Shown: positions 16,052-25,227 of the stretch, piece by piece
How positions within the stretch are numbered: position 1 is the stretch's first letter
Layout: the number at the start of each line of letters is the position of its first letter
Assembly (NCBI GenBank): GCA_963697965.1
Contig: OY969108.1
Coordinates: forward strand, 1,550,001 to 1,614,000
From: JAPLJC01 sp963697965
GTDB taxonomy: Bacteria; Desulfobacterota; Desulfobaccia; Desulfobaccales; 0-14-0-80-60-11
DNA length: 64,000 bases
Direction of reading: 5' to 3'
Notes under the pieces: model-generated
Database searches by the model: none
Told to the model about the DNA's origin: nothing
Seen by the model: the letters and a program-made list of their open reading frames with translations, nothing else
Position numbers and translations under genes: made by a program

Positions 16052-18478
16052 ATGGCCTCCAAAGAAGAAGACGAAGAACTGCAACAGATTGTCATACCTC
16101 CCGTCCTGCCCCTGCTGGCAGTGCGGGATGTGGTGGTCTTTCCCAACATGGTGCTCCCCTTGTTCGTGGGCCGGGAGGCCTCGGTGCTGGCTATCGAGGC
16201 GGCCTTGGCCCAGGACCGCCTTTTGCTGCTGGCCACCCAAAAGGACCAGGCCGTTGAGAACCCCGAGGGGGAGGATATCTACCCGGTGGGGACCGTGAGC
16301 CTCATCCTGAGGATGTTGAAGCTCCCGGACGGGCGCCTGAAGATCCTGGTCCAGGGCAAGAGCAAGGCGTCGATTAAGGAATATATCCAGGAACGCCCCT
16401 ATTTCCAAGTGAGACTGGAGGTCATCCCGGAGGCGGCTGTCGGCGAGATCTCTCCCGAGGCCGAGGCCCTGATGCGCAATGCCCGGGAGATGTCGGAAAA
16501 AATCCTTACCGTGAAGGGCATCATGTCCCCGGATTTGTTGGCCATTCTGGAATCCATCGAGGACCCCGGCCACCTGGCCGATCTGGTGGCCGCCAACCTG
16601 CGCCTCAAGATCGACGAGGCCCAGATGGTCCTGGAAGAGACGGACCCCATCCGCAACCTCATCCAGGTTAACGACTTCCTGCGCAAAGAGCTGGAGGTTT
16701 CCGCCATCCAGGCCAAGATCCAAAACCAGGCCCGGGAGGAGATGGACCGCAGCCAGCGGGAATACTTCCTCCGGGAGCAACTGCGGGCCATCAAGAAGGA
16801 ACTGGGCGACCTCGACGAGCAGGGCAAGGAGATGGAGGATTATCGCCTCAAGATCGCCCGGGCCCGCATGACCAAGCAGGCCGAAGAAGAGTCCCTCAAG
16901 CAGCTCTCTCGCCTGGAACAGATGCATCCCGATGCCGCCGAGGCCTCCATCGTCCGCACCTACCTCGATTGGCTGGTGGAACTTCCCTGGAGCAAGGGCA
17001 CCCGGGACAAGCTGGAGGTTAAGGAAGCCAAGGCCATCCTGGACGAAGACCACTACGATCTGGAGAAGGTGAAGGACCGCATCCTCGAATATCTGAGCGT
17101 GCGCAAACTCAACAAAAAGATGAAAGGCCCCATCCTCTGCTTCGTGGGTCCTCCGGGGGTGGGCAAGACTTCCCTGGGCCAGTCCATTGCCCGGGCCATG
17201 GGACGCAAATTCACCCGGGTTTCCCTGGGGGGCATGCGGGATGAGGCGGAGATTCGAGGACACCGCCGCACCTACATAGGCGCCCTGCCGGGGCGCATCA
17301 TCCAGGGGCTCAAGACCGCGGGTTCCAATAATCCCGTCTTCCTCCTGGACGAAGTGGACAAGCTCGGCATGGACTTTCGCGGCGATCCCTCCGCCGCCTT
17401 GCTGGAGGCCCTGGACCCGGAGCAGAACCATTCCTTCAGCGACCACTATCTCAACGTGCCCTTCGACTTGTCCAAGGTGATGTTCATCACCACCGCCAAC
17501 CTGGTGGACCCCATTCCTTCGGCCCTGCGGGACCGCATGGAAACCATCCGCCTCCCGGGTTACACCGAGGACGAGAAGCTGGAGATCGTCCGGCGCCACC
17601 TGCTGCCCAGGCAGTTCCAGGAAAACGGCTTGCGCCCCAAGGATCTCACCGTTCCCCCGGAGGTGCTCAAAAGGATCATTTTAAACTACACTCAGGAGGC
17701 CGGCCTGCGGAACCTGGAGCGGGAGATCGGCACCCTGTGCCGCAAGGTGGCCCGGCGCCTGGCCGAAGGTGAGGAACCCCCCTTTGCCGTTACCCGGGGC
17801 AACCTGCACCGCTACCTGGGGCCGCCCAAGTACCTGCCGGAGGGTGAGGTGGAGAAGGATGAAATAGGGGTGGCCACCGGCCTGGCCTGGACCCAGGTGG
17901 GGGGCGAGACCCTGGCGGTGGAGGCCTCCCTCATGAAGGGCAAGGGCCAATTGCTCCTCACCGGGCAGTTGGGCGACGTTATGAAGGAGTCGGGCCAGGC
18001 GGCCTTGAGTTATGCCCGCTCCCGGGCGGATCTCCTGCAACTGCCTCCGGATTTCTATGAAAAGCTGGATGTTCATATCCACGTGCCCGCCGGGGCTACC
18101 CCCAAGGATGGCCCCTCCGCGGGAGTCACCATGGCGACTGCCTTAATCTCCGCCCTGACGAAGATCCCGGTGCGCCGGGACGTGGCTATGACGGGGGAGA
18201 TCACCTTGCGGGGCAAGGTCCTGCCCATCGGCGGCCTGAAAGAGAAGGCCATCGCGGCGCTCCGGGCCAGGATCAAAAAGGTCATCATCCCCATGGCCAA
18301 TAAAAAGGACCTGGAGGAGATTCCGCGCAACGTGAAAAGGCGCCTCAAGTTCGTGGCGGTGACCGACGTGGATCAGGTCCTGGGCGAGGCCATGGTCCGC
18401 TCGCCTTTTCGGGAGGGGAAGAAGCCCGAGGCCGGCAAACCCAGAGTAGGGCGACCGGTCCGGTTGCCGGTGGTTTAA
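16052..18478 (+). CDS. lon: ATP-dependent protease Lon
   Basis: Hexameric cytosolic serine protease that unfolds and degrades damaged and regulatory proteins. 808 aa, full length. Seen: N-terminal LON substrate domain (LPLLAVRDVVVFPNMVLPLFVGR), coiled-coil region, AAA+ Walker A GPPGVGKTS near residue 367, Walker B FLLDEVDK, and the protease domain with the catalytic serine in DGPSAGVTMATAL (about 690) and lysine in LPIGGLKEKAIAA (about 732). The start is fixed by TTAGGAGATAAA before the ATG. It is monocistronic, bounded by repeat-rich DNA. Confidence 0.97.
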   Translation: MASKEEDEELQQIVIPPVLPLLAVRDVVVFPNMVLPLFVGREASVLAIEAALAQDRLLLLATQKDQAVENPEGEDIYPVGTVSLILRMLKLPDGRLKILVQGKSKASIKEYIQERPYFQVRLEVIPEAAVGEISPEAEALMRNAREMSEKILTVKGIMSPDLLAILESIEDPGHLADLVAANLRLKIDEAQMVLEETDPIRNLIQVNDFLRKELEVSAIQAKIQNQAREEMDRSQREYFLREQLRAIKKELGDLDEQGKEMEDYRLKIARARMTKQAEEESLKQLSRLEQMHPDAAEASIVRTYLDWLVELPWSKGTRDKLEVKEAKAILDEDHYDLEKVKDRILEYLSVRKLNKKMKGPILCFVGPPGVGKTSLGQSIARAMGRKFTRVSLGGMRDEAEIRGHRRTYIGALPGRIIQGLKTAGSNNPVFLLDEVDKLGMDFRGDPSAALLEALDPEQNHSFSDHYLNVPFDLSKVMFITTANLVDPIPSALRDRMETIRLPGYTEDEKLEIVRRHLLPRQFQENGLRPKDLTVPPEVLKRIILNYTQEAGLRNLEREIGTLCRKVARRLAEGEEPPFAVTRGNLHRYLGPPKYLPEGEVEKDEIGVATGLAWTQVGGETLAVEASLMKGKGQLLLTGQLGDVMKESGQAALSYARSRADLLQLPPDFYEKLDVHIHVPAGATPKDGPSAGVTMATALISALTKIPVRRDVAMTGEITLRGKVLPIGGLKEKAIAALRARIKKVIIPMANKKDLEEIPRNVKRRLKFVAVTDVDQVLGEAMVRSPFREGKKPEAGKPRVGRPVRLPVV

Positions 18479-18541
18479 GAGAGAAGTTTATCAGGTTTTC
18501 ACTCGAATTAATGCCATACTATTGACGGGAAACAACAACTC

Positions 18542-18650
18542 GAGACTTCTGCGAAAACCAACTTTGTCATCCTGAGCGAAGCGCAGGATCTCGTATTTCC
18601 TCCGTATTTATTAGATTCTGCGGTCGCCTCGCTTCCTCGGAATGACAAAA
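18542..18650. repeat. MITE-like family D, copy D1 (right end missing)
   Basis: Begins GAGACTTCTGCGAAAACC and continues AACTTTGTCAT, matching the complete copy at 39760-39854, but lacks the right inverted repeat. A fragment resembling the right part of family B (GCCATACTATTGACGG) lies just before it. The remaining intergenic DNA to 18977 holds small palindromes, such as GGGCGACCC-AGC-GGGTCGCCC near 18744, and no gene. Confidence 0.6.
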
Positions 18651-18977
18651 ATGGGGAACTAAACACCGGGCGGCTCCATCACAGGCTGGAAGCCTGTGCC
18701 ACTTTGAGGAAATGGTGGGCAGTGCCCACCCTTCACCGACTGGGCGACCCAGCGGGTCGCCCCTACACGAAACTCGAAACCAAGGGCGGACACATGGGTC
18801 CGCCCCTAGAACAACTTTCACAGAGGTCTCAACTCGCTTCCTTTTGGGGCTGAGGAAGTGAGGTTGGCTTGATATTTGACGCCGCGGCACTATCTTATCT
18901 CCACCAGGGGAAAGCCCTCTAGAAATCAAAGTTTTTGCTGTCTGCTGCCGGTTGACAGCTGAAGGCCCCAACAAAAT

Positions 18978-20249
18978 TTGGATCCAATCTGGTCAGCTCC
19001 CCATTTCCCAAGCTATCTCGCCCTGGGCGTCCTGGCGCTTTTGTGCGCCTTGTTTGCCGCCAGCGAAACCTCCCTCTTTGCGCTGACTCCCCTGGATCGC
19101 CTGCGCCTCCGGGAGAAGAACCGGGTTCGGGGGGAGCGGGTGGAGGCCCTCCTGGCCCGGCCCCGGCGCCTCCTGGTGACGGTGCTCATGGGGGTGGAGA
19201 CGATCAACATCGTGGCCTCCATTGTGGCCACCTCCCTGGCCCTGAGCATCTGGGGTCCCCACGGGAAATGGCTGGCCCTGTGCCTGCTGGCCCCCGCCTT
19301 TCTCCTGGTGGCCGAACTGATTCCTAAATCCCTGGCCCTGACCCATGCTACTCGCCTGGCCCCCTGGCTGGCCTTCCTGGTGAAGCCCGCCATCCTGTTG
19401 TTTACTCCCTTCCGCCTGGTATTGCTGCAGATTAGCCGGGGTATTCTGGCCACCCTGGGGTTTCGCCCGGAGCTCGAGGTGCCCGCAGTGCGCCAGGAAG
19501 ACTTTGTCCGCATGGTGGAAGAGAGCCATCTCCGGGGCCTGATTGCCCAGGTGGAGCGGGATTTTATTCAGAACCTCCTGGGCTTCGGCGAACTGCGGGT
19601 GGGGCAGATCATGGTCCCCCGCCCCGATATCTTTTCCCTGCCCCTGGATATGCCCTGTCCCGAAATGATCCAGGCCATCAAGCGGTCCCGGTTTTCCCGG
19701 GTCCCCATCTATCGGGACAGCCCTGATGCCGTCCTGGGCATCCTGCACGCCAAGGATGTCCTGTCGATGGCGGTGGAGGGCCCAGGCAGCGAGGACCTTA
19801 GGGAAAATATTTTGCGGCCGGTCTATTACGTGCCGGAAAACAAAAAAGCCTTCGATCTGCTGACGGAGCTGCAGGCCCGGCATCTGCGCCTGGCCCTGGT
19901 GGTGGATGAATACGGCTCCCTGGTGGGGCTGGTGAGCGTGGAGGACTTGCTGGAGGAACTCTGCGGCGAGATTCCCCAAGAGTTTCAGGTAGAAGAGAAT
20001 CCCCTGCTGGAAATCGCCCCGGGTGTCTGGCGGGTCAAGGCCACCCTGTCCCTGGCGGATTTCAACGGGGCCATGGGAGTGGAGCTGCCGACCGCGGAGG
20101 TCGATACCATCGGCGGCCTGGTTCTGAACCTCTTTGGCGCTCTGCCCCGGGAAGGCGGCAGTGTGGCCCTGGACCACCTGCATTTCCGGGTGACCCGGAT
20201 GAAAGGCACCCGTATCCTGGAGATGGAGGTGCGCCGGGAGGAGCCATGA
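18978..20249 (+). CDS. CNNM/CorC-family membrane protein, first of a pair
   Basis: 423 aa. An N-terminal DUF21 membrane domain (three or four segments within residues 10-155) is followed by a CBS pair (about 195-325, with ILHAKDVL and VVDEYGSLVGLVSVEDLLEEL) and a CorC/HlyC C-terminal domain (VDTIGGLVLNLFGALP). The family handles Mg2+/Co2+ export or binds other cations; older annotation as hemolysin is misleading. The start is TTG at 18978, since no ATG gives the full first helix. Its stop overlaps the next gene's ATG (ATGA). Confidence 0.85.
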   Translation: MDPIWSAPHFPSYLALGVLALLCALFAASETSLFALTPLDRLRLREKNRVRGERVEALLARPRRLLVTVLMGVETINIVASIVATSLALSIWGPHGKWLALCLLAPAFLLVAELIPKSLALTHATRLAPWLAFLVKPAILLFTPFRLVLLQISRGILATLGFRPELEVPAVRQEDFVRMVEESHLRGLIAQVERDFIQNLLGFGELRVGQIMVPRPDIFSLPLDMPCPEMIQAIKRSRFSRVPIYRDSPDAVLGILHAKDVLSMAVEGPGSEDLRENILRPVYYVPENKKAFDLLTELQARHLRLALVVDEYGSLVGLVSVEDLLEELCGEIPQEFQVEENPLLEIAPGVWRVKATLSLADFNGAMGVELPTAEVDTIGGLVLNLFGALPREGGSVALDHLHFRVTRMKGTRILEMEVRREEP

Positions 20250-21490
20250 ATTCCGGGATTCTCTTCATCTTCATTCCACTCCTGGTCCTGGAAGGGATCT
20301 TCGCAGCCGCGGAGATCGCCCTGGTTTCCGCCAACCGCCGCCGTCTTCACCACCGGGCCGAGGAGGGACATTGGGGCGCGCACCTGGCCCTGAAACTCCT
20401 GGGCAGGCCGGAGCACTACCTGTCCGCCACCTTGCTGGGCGCATACATGGCGGCGGCGGCCAACACCATCCTGGTGACCGCTTTCTTCCTGGGGCATTTC
20501 GGCCAGGAGGCCGAAATCCCGGTGATGATCGCCCTGCCCCCCTTGATCCTGATTCTGGGGGAAATTATCCCCAAATCCGTGGGGCGGCAGCAGGCCACCC
20601 TGCTGGCGGAGCGCCTGGCCCCGGCCCTGTGGCTGTTCTATTGGGTATTCTCCCCCATTATCTGGGTCTTCGGCGGTATTAGCCGGGCGGTCTTGCTGAT
20701 CACCGGGGTCCGCCAGACCGGCCAGGTGCCCTTCATCACCCGGGAGGATCTGCGCCTGGTGGTGGCCAAGAGCGGTCCGGAGGTGGACTTGCAGGGTACC
20801 GAGCGCCTCTTCATCCACCGTATCCTCCAGTTCAGCCTGCGTACCGTCAAAGAGGTGATGGTTCCCCTCTTCCGGGTGAGCGCGATCCCGGACACCCTGA
20901 CCATCCAGCAGGCCCGGGAGGAATTCCGCGACACTTGCTTCTCCCGCCTGCCCATATTTCACCGGCGCATCGACAACCTCAGCGGGGTGCTCCACAGCTT
21001 CGACCTGCTGGGGGAGGAGCACGGCGAACGCCCCATGAAGCCCTTCGTCCGGACGGTGATGTACGTGCCGGAAGTGAAAAAGATCGACCGGCTGCTCACC
21101 GAGATGCAGCGGGAGGGCAGTCACCTGGCAGTGGTGGTGGACGAATATGGCGGCGCGGTGGGCATTGTCACCATTGAAGACCTGTTGGAAGAGATCGTCG
21201 GAGAAATCACCGACGAGTTCGACCAGGAGGTGACCCCCCTCCGGAAGTTGGAGGAGGGCCATTATCTCATCAACGCCCGCGTCGAAATCAAGACCTTGAA
21301 CGAATCCCTGAAATTGGGCCTGCCCGCAGGCGATTACGAGACCCTGGCGGGGTTCCTCATCGCCCAACTGGGCGAGTTGCCCCGGAGCGGGGAACGGGTG
21401 CAGTACCGCAACCTGCGTTTTATCGTGCGCGCCACTGAAGGCCGCACCGTAAAGGAGGTGGAACTTTTTGTCGACCGCCCTACCCAGTGA
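20246..21490 (+). CDS. CNNM/CorC-family membrane protein, second of a pair
   Basis: 414 aa, same architecture as the previous gene: DUF21 segments, CBS pair (GVLHSFDLL, VVDEYGGAVGIVTIEDLLEEIVGEI) and CorC/HlyC tail (YETLAGFLIAQLGELP). The two are distant paralogues in tandem, sharing a 4-bp overlap, which suggests a heteromeric complex or a duplicated transporter with divided roles. Its 3' end overlaps the larC start by 23 bp. Confidence 0.85.
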   Translation: MNSGILFIFIPLLVLEGIFAAAEIALVSANRRRLHHRAEEGHWGAHLALKLLGRPEHYLSATLLGAYMAAAANTILVTAFFLGHFGQEAEIPVMIALPPLILILGEIIPKSVGRQQATLLAERLAPALWLFYWVFSPIIWVFGGISRAVLLITGVRQTGQVPFITREDLRLVVAKSGPEVDLQGTERLFIHRILQFSLRTVKEVMVPLFRVSAIPDTLTIQQAREEFRDTCFSRLPIFHRRIDNLSGVLHSFDLLGEEHGERPMKPFVRTVMYVPEVKKIDRLLTEMQREGSHLAVVVDEYGGAVGIVTIEDLLEEIVGEITDEFDQEVTPLRKLEEGHYLINARVEIKTLNESLKLGLPAGDYETLAGFLIAQLGELPRSGERVQYRNLRFIVRATEGRTVKEVELFVDRPTQ

Positions 21491-22652
21491 ACGCTGGGCC
21501 TTCTTCGACTGTTTCGCCGGCATCAGCGGGGACATGACCCTGGGGGCCCTCATCGATCTGGGCCTGGAGGTCTCGGACCTGGAGGGCCTCCTCAACCAGC
21601 TGGGGCTGGCCGAGGTGAGTCTGGCGGCGCCGCGCCGCACCAAGGACCATCTCAGCGGCGTGCAGCTCCAGGTGGACTTCCGGTCCCGCAGCCCCCAGCC
21701 CACCCGGAGCTACCGGGAGATCCACGCCCTGATCGCAGGCAGCCCCCTCACTCCCGGGGTGCAGGAACGCAGCCTCGCCATGTTTCGCAGCCTGGGGGAG
21801 GTTGAGGCCAAAATTCACGGACAGCCCCTGGAGGAGGTGCACTTCCACGAACTGGGAGCCCTGGATACCCTCCTGGATATCGTAGGCACCGCCTACGGGG
21901 TGGAAAAATTGGGGATCACCCGGGTCTTTTGCAGCTCCCTGCCCATGGGCTATGGGATGATCGCCGCGGGCCACGGGAGGCTCCCCAACCCGGCCCCGGC
22001 CACCCTGGAATTGTTGAAGGGACTGCCGGTTTACGGCACCGATCTGCCGGGGGAGCTGGTGACCCCCACCGGCGCCGTGATTCTTAAGGGCCTGGGGGCG
22101 GTCTTCGAGCCCTGCCCGCCCATGCGTCTGGAACGGGTGGGCTACGGCGCCGGCACCCGGGAGCTGCCGGGGTATCCGAATCTGCTGCGCATTTATCTGG
22201 GGTCCCCCCTGGCCCCGGCCGCCGGCCGGCGGGAGCGGGTGCTGGTGATTTCGACCCACATAGATGACATGAACCCGGAACTCTACGAACCCCTGGTGGC
22301 CGGGCTTATCAAGGCCGGGGCCCTGGACGTGGCACTCTCTCCTTTGCAGATGAAGAAGGGCCGTCCCGGGGTGAGCCTCACGGTGATCGGCCCGCTGGCG
22401 GCCCGGGAGGCCCTGCTGGAGCGGCTGTTTACCGATTCCACCACCCTGGGGGTGCGGGTCTCGGAGGTGGAGCGGGTGGTGGCCAGGCGCTGGCAGGAGG
22501 CCGTGGACACCCCCTACGGGCCGCTATTGGTGAAGGTCATGGAGTACGGCGGCAGGCGCAGGCTGCTGCCGGAGTATGAGGCCTGCCGCCAGATGGCCGA
22601 AGCCCAGGGGCTGCCGCTTCTGGAGGTTTACCGGCTGGTGCCCCGGGAGTGA
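21468..22652 (+). CDS. larC: Nickel-pincer cofactor nickel insertase LarC
   Basis: LarC inserts nickel into the pincer nucleotide cofactor of lactate racemase and related enzymes using CTP. 394 aa, single uninterrupted frame. Seen: the family opening WAFFDCFAGISGDMTLGALIDLG, the HFHELGALDTLLDIVG region (about residues 124-139), and the C-terminal TTLGVRVSEVERVV. The start is TTG at 21468 inside the preceding gene. larB and larE are not in the window, but a LarA-like gene lies 6 kb downstream at 28440. Linkage to two metal-type transporters in the same operon may mean the pair serves metal supply; that is inference. Confidence 0.92.
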   Translation: MSTALPSERWAFFDCFAGISGDMTLGALIDLGLEVSDLEGLLNQLGLAEVSLAAPRRTKDHLSGVQLQVDFRSRSPQPTRSYREIHALIAGSPLTPGVQERSLAMFRSLGEVEAKIHGQPLEEVHFHELGALDTLLDIVGTAYGVEKLGITRVFCSSLPMGYGMIAAGHGRLPNPAPATLELLKGLPVYGTDLPGELVTPTGAVILKGLGAVFEPCPPMRLERVGYGAGTRELPGYPNLLRIYLGSPLAPAAGRRERVLVISTHIDDMNPELYEPLVAGLIKAGALDVALSPLQMKKGRPGVSLTVIGPLAAREALLERLFTDSTTLGVRVSEVERVVARRWQEAVDTPYGPLLVKVMEYGGRRRLLPEYEACRQMAEAQGLPLLEVYRLVPRE

Positions 22653-22691
22653 CCATCCTGGGATGCCGGCTCTGGATGGCCGCGGCCGCTC

Positions 22692-22751
22692 AAGTTTCCC
22701 CCCAGCTTTCATGAAGAAGCAAGGAAGCACAGGCAAGATGCCTGTGCCACC
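22692..22751. repeat. Dispersed repeat family F, copy F1
   Basis: Contains AAGTTTCCCCCCAGCTT followed by GAAGAAGCAAGGAAGCAC and a palindrome CACAGGC-AAGAT-GCCTGTG. A near-identical copy lies at 35906-35964, over the 5' end of pheS. Confidence 0.8.
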
Positions 22752-22790
22752 AGTTTCTGCTGCCTTTCAAGTCCCCCCCCCCGCCGCTAC

Positions 22791-24065
22791 CTATTTGAGG
22801 GGTTTATTATAAGACTCCGGCAATAAGGCAATGGAAATCAGCGCAATTAGAATCATCCCGACAAGATAGAAGGCCGGGGAAGAGTTGTTGCCGGTTAATT
22901 TGATGAGATAGGTGGCAAAGAATGGACCCATGCCGCCCCCGATGGCCGCGCAGATGTTGTACCCCACCAGAGATGAGATCCGCACCTGGGTCGTGAAGAT
23001 TTCCGCGATAAAGGCCACGGCGGTTCCCGAGAACATGGAAAGAAAGAGAGCCAGTACGAATTCTGCCAGCAAGACCCTGAGAAAACTGCCATTCGCGATA
23101 AATAGGAACAGGGGGTAGGTGAAGAAGATGAAGCCCAGGCAGGCAGTGATCAGAACGGGTTTCCGGCCGATCCGGTCAGATAGGTGACCCATAATCGGCA
23201 TAAGCACAATCAGCAAAATGCTGGAAAAGAAGCTGGCCAACAGGGAGAGGCTGAGCGGCAGCTTCAAGACCGTATTGATATAGGTGGACATGAAGGCCAA
23301 GAGGATATAAAAGGCGGCGTTCCATCCGAGCGACATGCCCATAGCCTTGAGGATACCGCTGAAATTGCTTCTAACCGAGGCCAACAGGGGATTGCCCAGT
23401 ACTTGATGCGCTTCTTCCACTTTTACATAGGAGGGGGTATCTTTAATTTTTCTGCGTATAAACCAGCCTATGTAACCCAGGACGATGCCAAAAATGAAGG
23501 GAAGCCGCCAACCCCAAGAGTATAGGGCATCTTTGGCTAAATAGTGGGTCAGGAAAAAACCTACCAAAGAACCGATGGTCATCCCGACTACCGCGAGATT
23601 CTGCTGGAAACTGCCATAAAACCCACGATTATTTTCCGAGGCATACTCGACCAGGAAGGCAGTTGATCCACCCCATTCGCCACCGGTGGAGAAACCCTGG
23701 ATCAGCCGGCAGGCAGTCAATAATATGGGGGCAGCCAGGCCCAGGGCGGCATAAGACGGGAGAAAGCCCATGCAGAAGGTGGCCCCGGCCATTATATAGA
23801 TGGTCCAGGCCAGTGCCATCCTGCGGCCATATTTGTCACCGATGTGCCCGAAGACGATGGCGCCCACCGGCCGCATGACGAAACCCAGGCCGAATACCAG
23901 AAAGGTGAGCAGGATGCTGATGACTCGATCTTTAACCGGGAAGAAGACCGTGGAGATGATAGGAGCCAGCGTACCGTAGACCCCGTAATCAAACCATTCC
24001 AGGATTTGGCCGGCGCCGCCGGCGTAGATAGCCCGCATCCTGGTTGGTTTATCGATATCATTCAT
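22791..24065 (-). CDS. MFS transporter, metabolite:H+ symporter (MHS) type
   Basis: 424 aa with twelve predicted segments. The first loop carries GHIGDKYGRR and the second half GHLSDRIGRKP, the MFS A-motifs; the opening AGGAGQILEWFDYGVYG and RLIQGFSTGGEWGG are typical of the MHS group (ProP, citrate, alpha-ketoglutarate and shikimate carriers). The start at 24065 follows GGAGGGAAAACT; an upstream in-frame Met is less likely. A 33-bp palindrome (24096-24128) lies over its promoter region. It is divergent from the GntR regulator gene, so regulation by that protein is likely. Substrate unknown, probably a small carboxylate or betaine. Confidence 0.85.
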   Translation of the reverse strand: MNDIDKPTRMRAIYAGGAGQILEWFDYGVYGTLAPIISTVFFPVKDRVISILLTFLVFGLGFVMRPVGAIVFGHIGDKYGRRMALAWTIYIMAGATFCMGFLPSYAALGLAAPILLTACRLIQGFSTGGEWGGSTAFLVEYASENNRGFYGSFQQNLAVVGMTIGSLVGFFLTHYLAKDALYSWGWRLPFIFGIVLGYIGWFIRRKIKDTPSYVKVEEAHQVLGNPLLASVRSNFSGILKAMGMSLGWNAAFYILLAFMSTYINTVLKLPLSLSLLASFFSSILLIVLMPIMGHLSDRIGRKPVLITACLGFIFFTYPLFLFIANGSFLRVLLAEFVLALFLSMFSGTAVAFIAEIFTTQVRISSLVGYNICAAIGGGMGPFFATYLIKLTGNNSSPAFYLVGMILIALISIALLPESYNKPLK

Positions 24066-24095
24066 AGTTTTCCCTCCGGCTGGGCAATGGTTAAA

Positions 24096-24128
24096 GGTAG
24101 AATGATTCAATCATATAATCATGCTACC
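24096..24128. promoter_or_regulatory. 33-bp palindrome, candidate GntR operator
   Basis: Arms GGTAGAATGATT and the reverse complement of GGTAGCATGATT (11 of 12 bases match) around a 9-bp AT-rich centre. It lies about 31 bp before the MFS start codon, between two divergent genes, one of which encodes a GntR/FCD regulator. Inside is a second perfect palindrome, ATGATTCAATCAT. Confidence 0.55.
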
Positions 24129-24344
24129 ATAGAAGTCAACAAAATGTTTCGTATGAGATATGAGCCTGAAATTATGAGGATTTTGCAGTTTTGGGCATGG
24201 AGTTATTCCTTGACAAAGCTGGGTAGTCATAGGATGATAGAACTATAAGGTTTCGGCAATAGGGTCGCGGTCCTGCGCCGGGAGCAGTTGCCGGTGACCG
24301 GGGCCGGCTTTAGATGGGGAAAACCCGGGCAGACAGAGAAATCT

Positions 24345-25091
24345 ATGGAAAAGGTTAGTCTGAGACGAACGAGCGCGGCCGACGAAGCCTTCAAGGCCCT
24401 ATACGACCGGATCATGTCCGGCCAGTTGCAGCACGGCGACAAGCTCCCTTCCCAGGACCAAATGGCCCTGCAGTTCGGGGTTAGCCGCAACACCATGCGG
24501 GAAGCCATCAATAAGCTCATCGTCATGGGTCTCTTGAGCGCCAGGCAGGGTGTGGGGACCCTGGTCAATATCACCAGCGCTACCGGGTATCTGGCCTCCC
24601 TTTCGGATCATCTGCTCCTGCAGGCGACGACGGTGCGGGATTTTCTGGAAGCCCGGGTAATCATCGAAAGGGCCACCGTGCGCCTGGCGGTTATGAGGGC
24701 CGAGCCAGCGGTGATCGCGGAACTGGAAGTCAACCTGAAAAAACAAAAAGAGGCGCTTCGCAAGGGCAACATCCAGGCCTTTATTGCCCAGGACGTCCTG
24801 TTCCACACTACCCTGGCCAAGGCCAGCGGCAACCAGGTTTTGCTGCAGTTGCTGGGGGCCGTAACCGACCTTTTGGGTAATTTTATCAAAGAGGTCTCTT
24901 TGCTGCCCATGGCCATGCAAAATGCCCTGAGGTTCCATAAGCAAATACTCAAGTTGATCAGGGCCGGCGACACCGAAGGCGCGGAAAGGAAGGTGGTTGA
25001 ACATCTTTACGACGTTGCCCGGAATATCCGGCAGAGCACCGGTACCGAAATGGTCTTGGAATTCCCTTTCGACCTGGGCGGGGGCAGTTGA
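24345..25091 (+). CDS. GntR-family regulator with FCD domain
   Basis: 248 aa from the ATG at 24345. An N-terminal winged helix (GDKLPSQDQMALQFGVSRNTMREAINKLIVMGLL region; key LPS, VSRNTMREA and QGVGTLV) is followed by an all-helical FCD effector domain (VRDFLEARVIIERATVRLA, HTTLAKASGNQVLLQL, FHKQILKLIRAGDTEGAER). FCD regulators respond to small organic acids, with a metal in the pocket. The start is uncertain, as an in-frame TTG at 24288 would add 19 residues. It should control the divergent MFS gene and the downstream catabolic genes. Confidence 0.88.
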   Translation: MEKVSLRRTSAADEAFKALYDRIMSGQLQHGDKLPSQDQMALQFGVSRNTMREAINKLIVMGLLSARQGVGTLVNITSATGYLASLSDHLLLQATTVRDFLEARVIIERATVRLAVMRAEPAVIAELEVNLKKQKEALRKGNIQAFIAQDVLFHTTLAKASGNQVLLQLLGAVTDLLGNFIKEVSLLPMAMQNALRFHKQILKLIRAGDTEGAERKVVEHLYDVARNIRQSTGTEMVLEFPFDLGGGS

Positions 25092-25227
25092 TAATAATTT
25101 TAAAATTCAAAGATTAAGCGGGTAGTTACATAAGGAGAAATAATTAAGACCGCTCTGCCCCGGTCAACTGACGCCTGGTTACGCAAGAAAAACAAGAATA
25201 GCAAATTCAGATGATGGAGGTATTATA

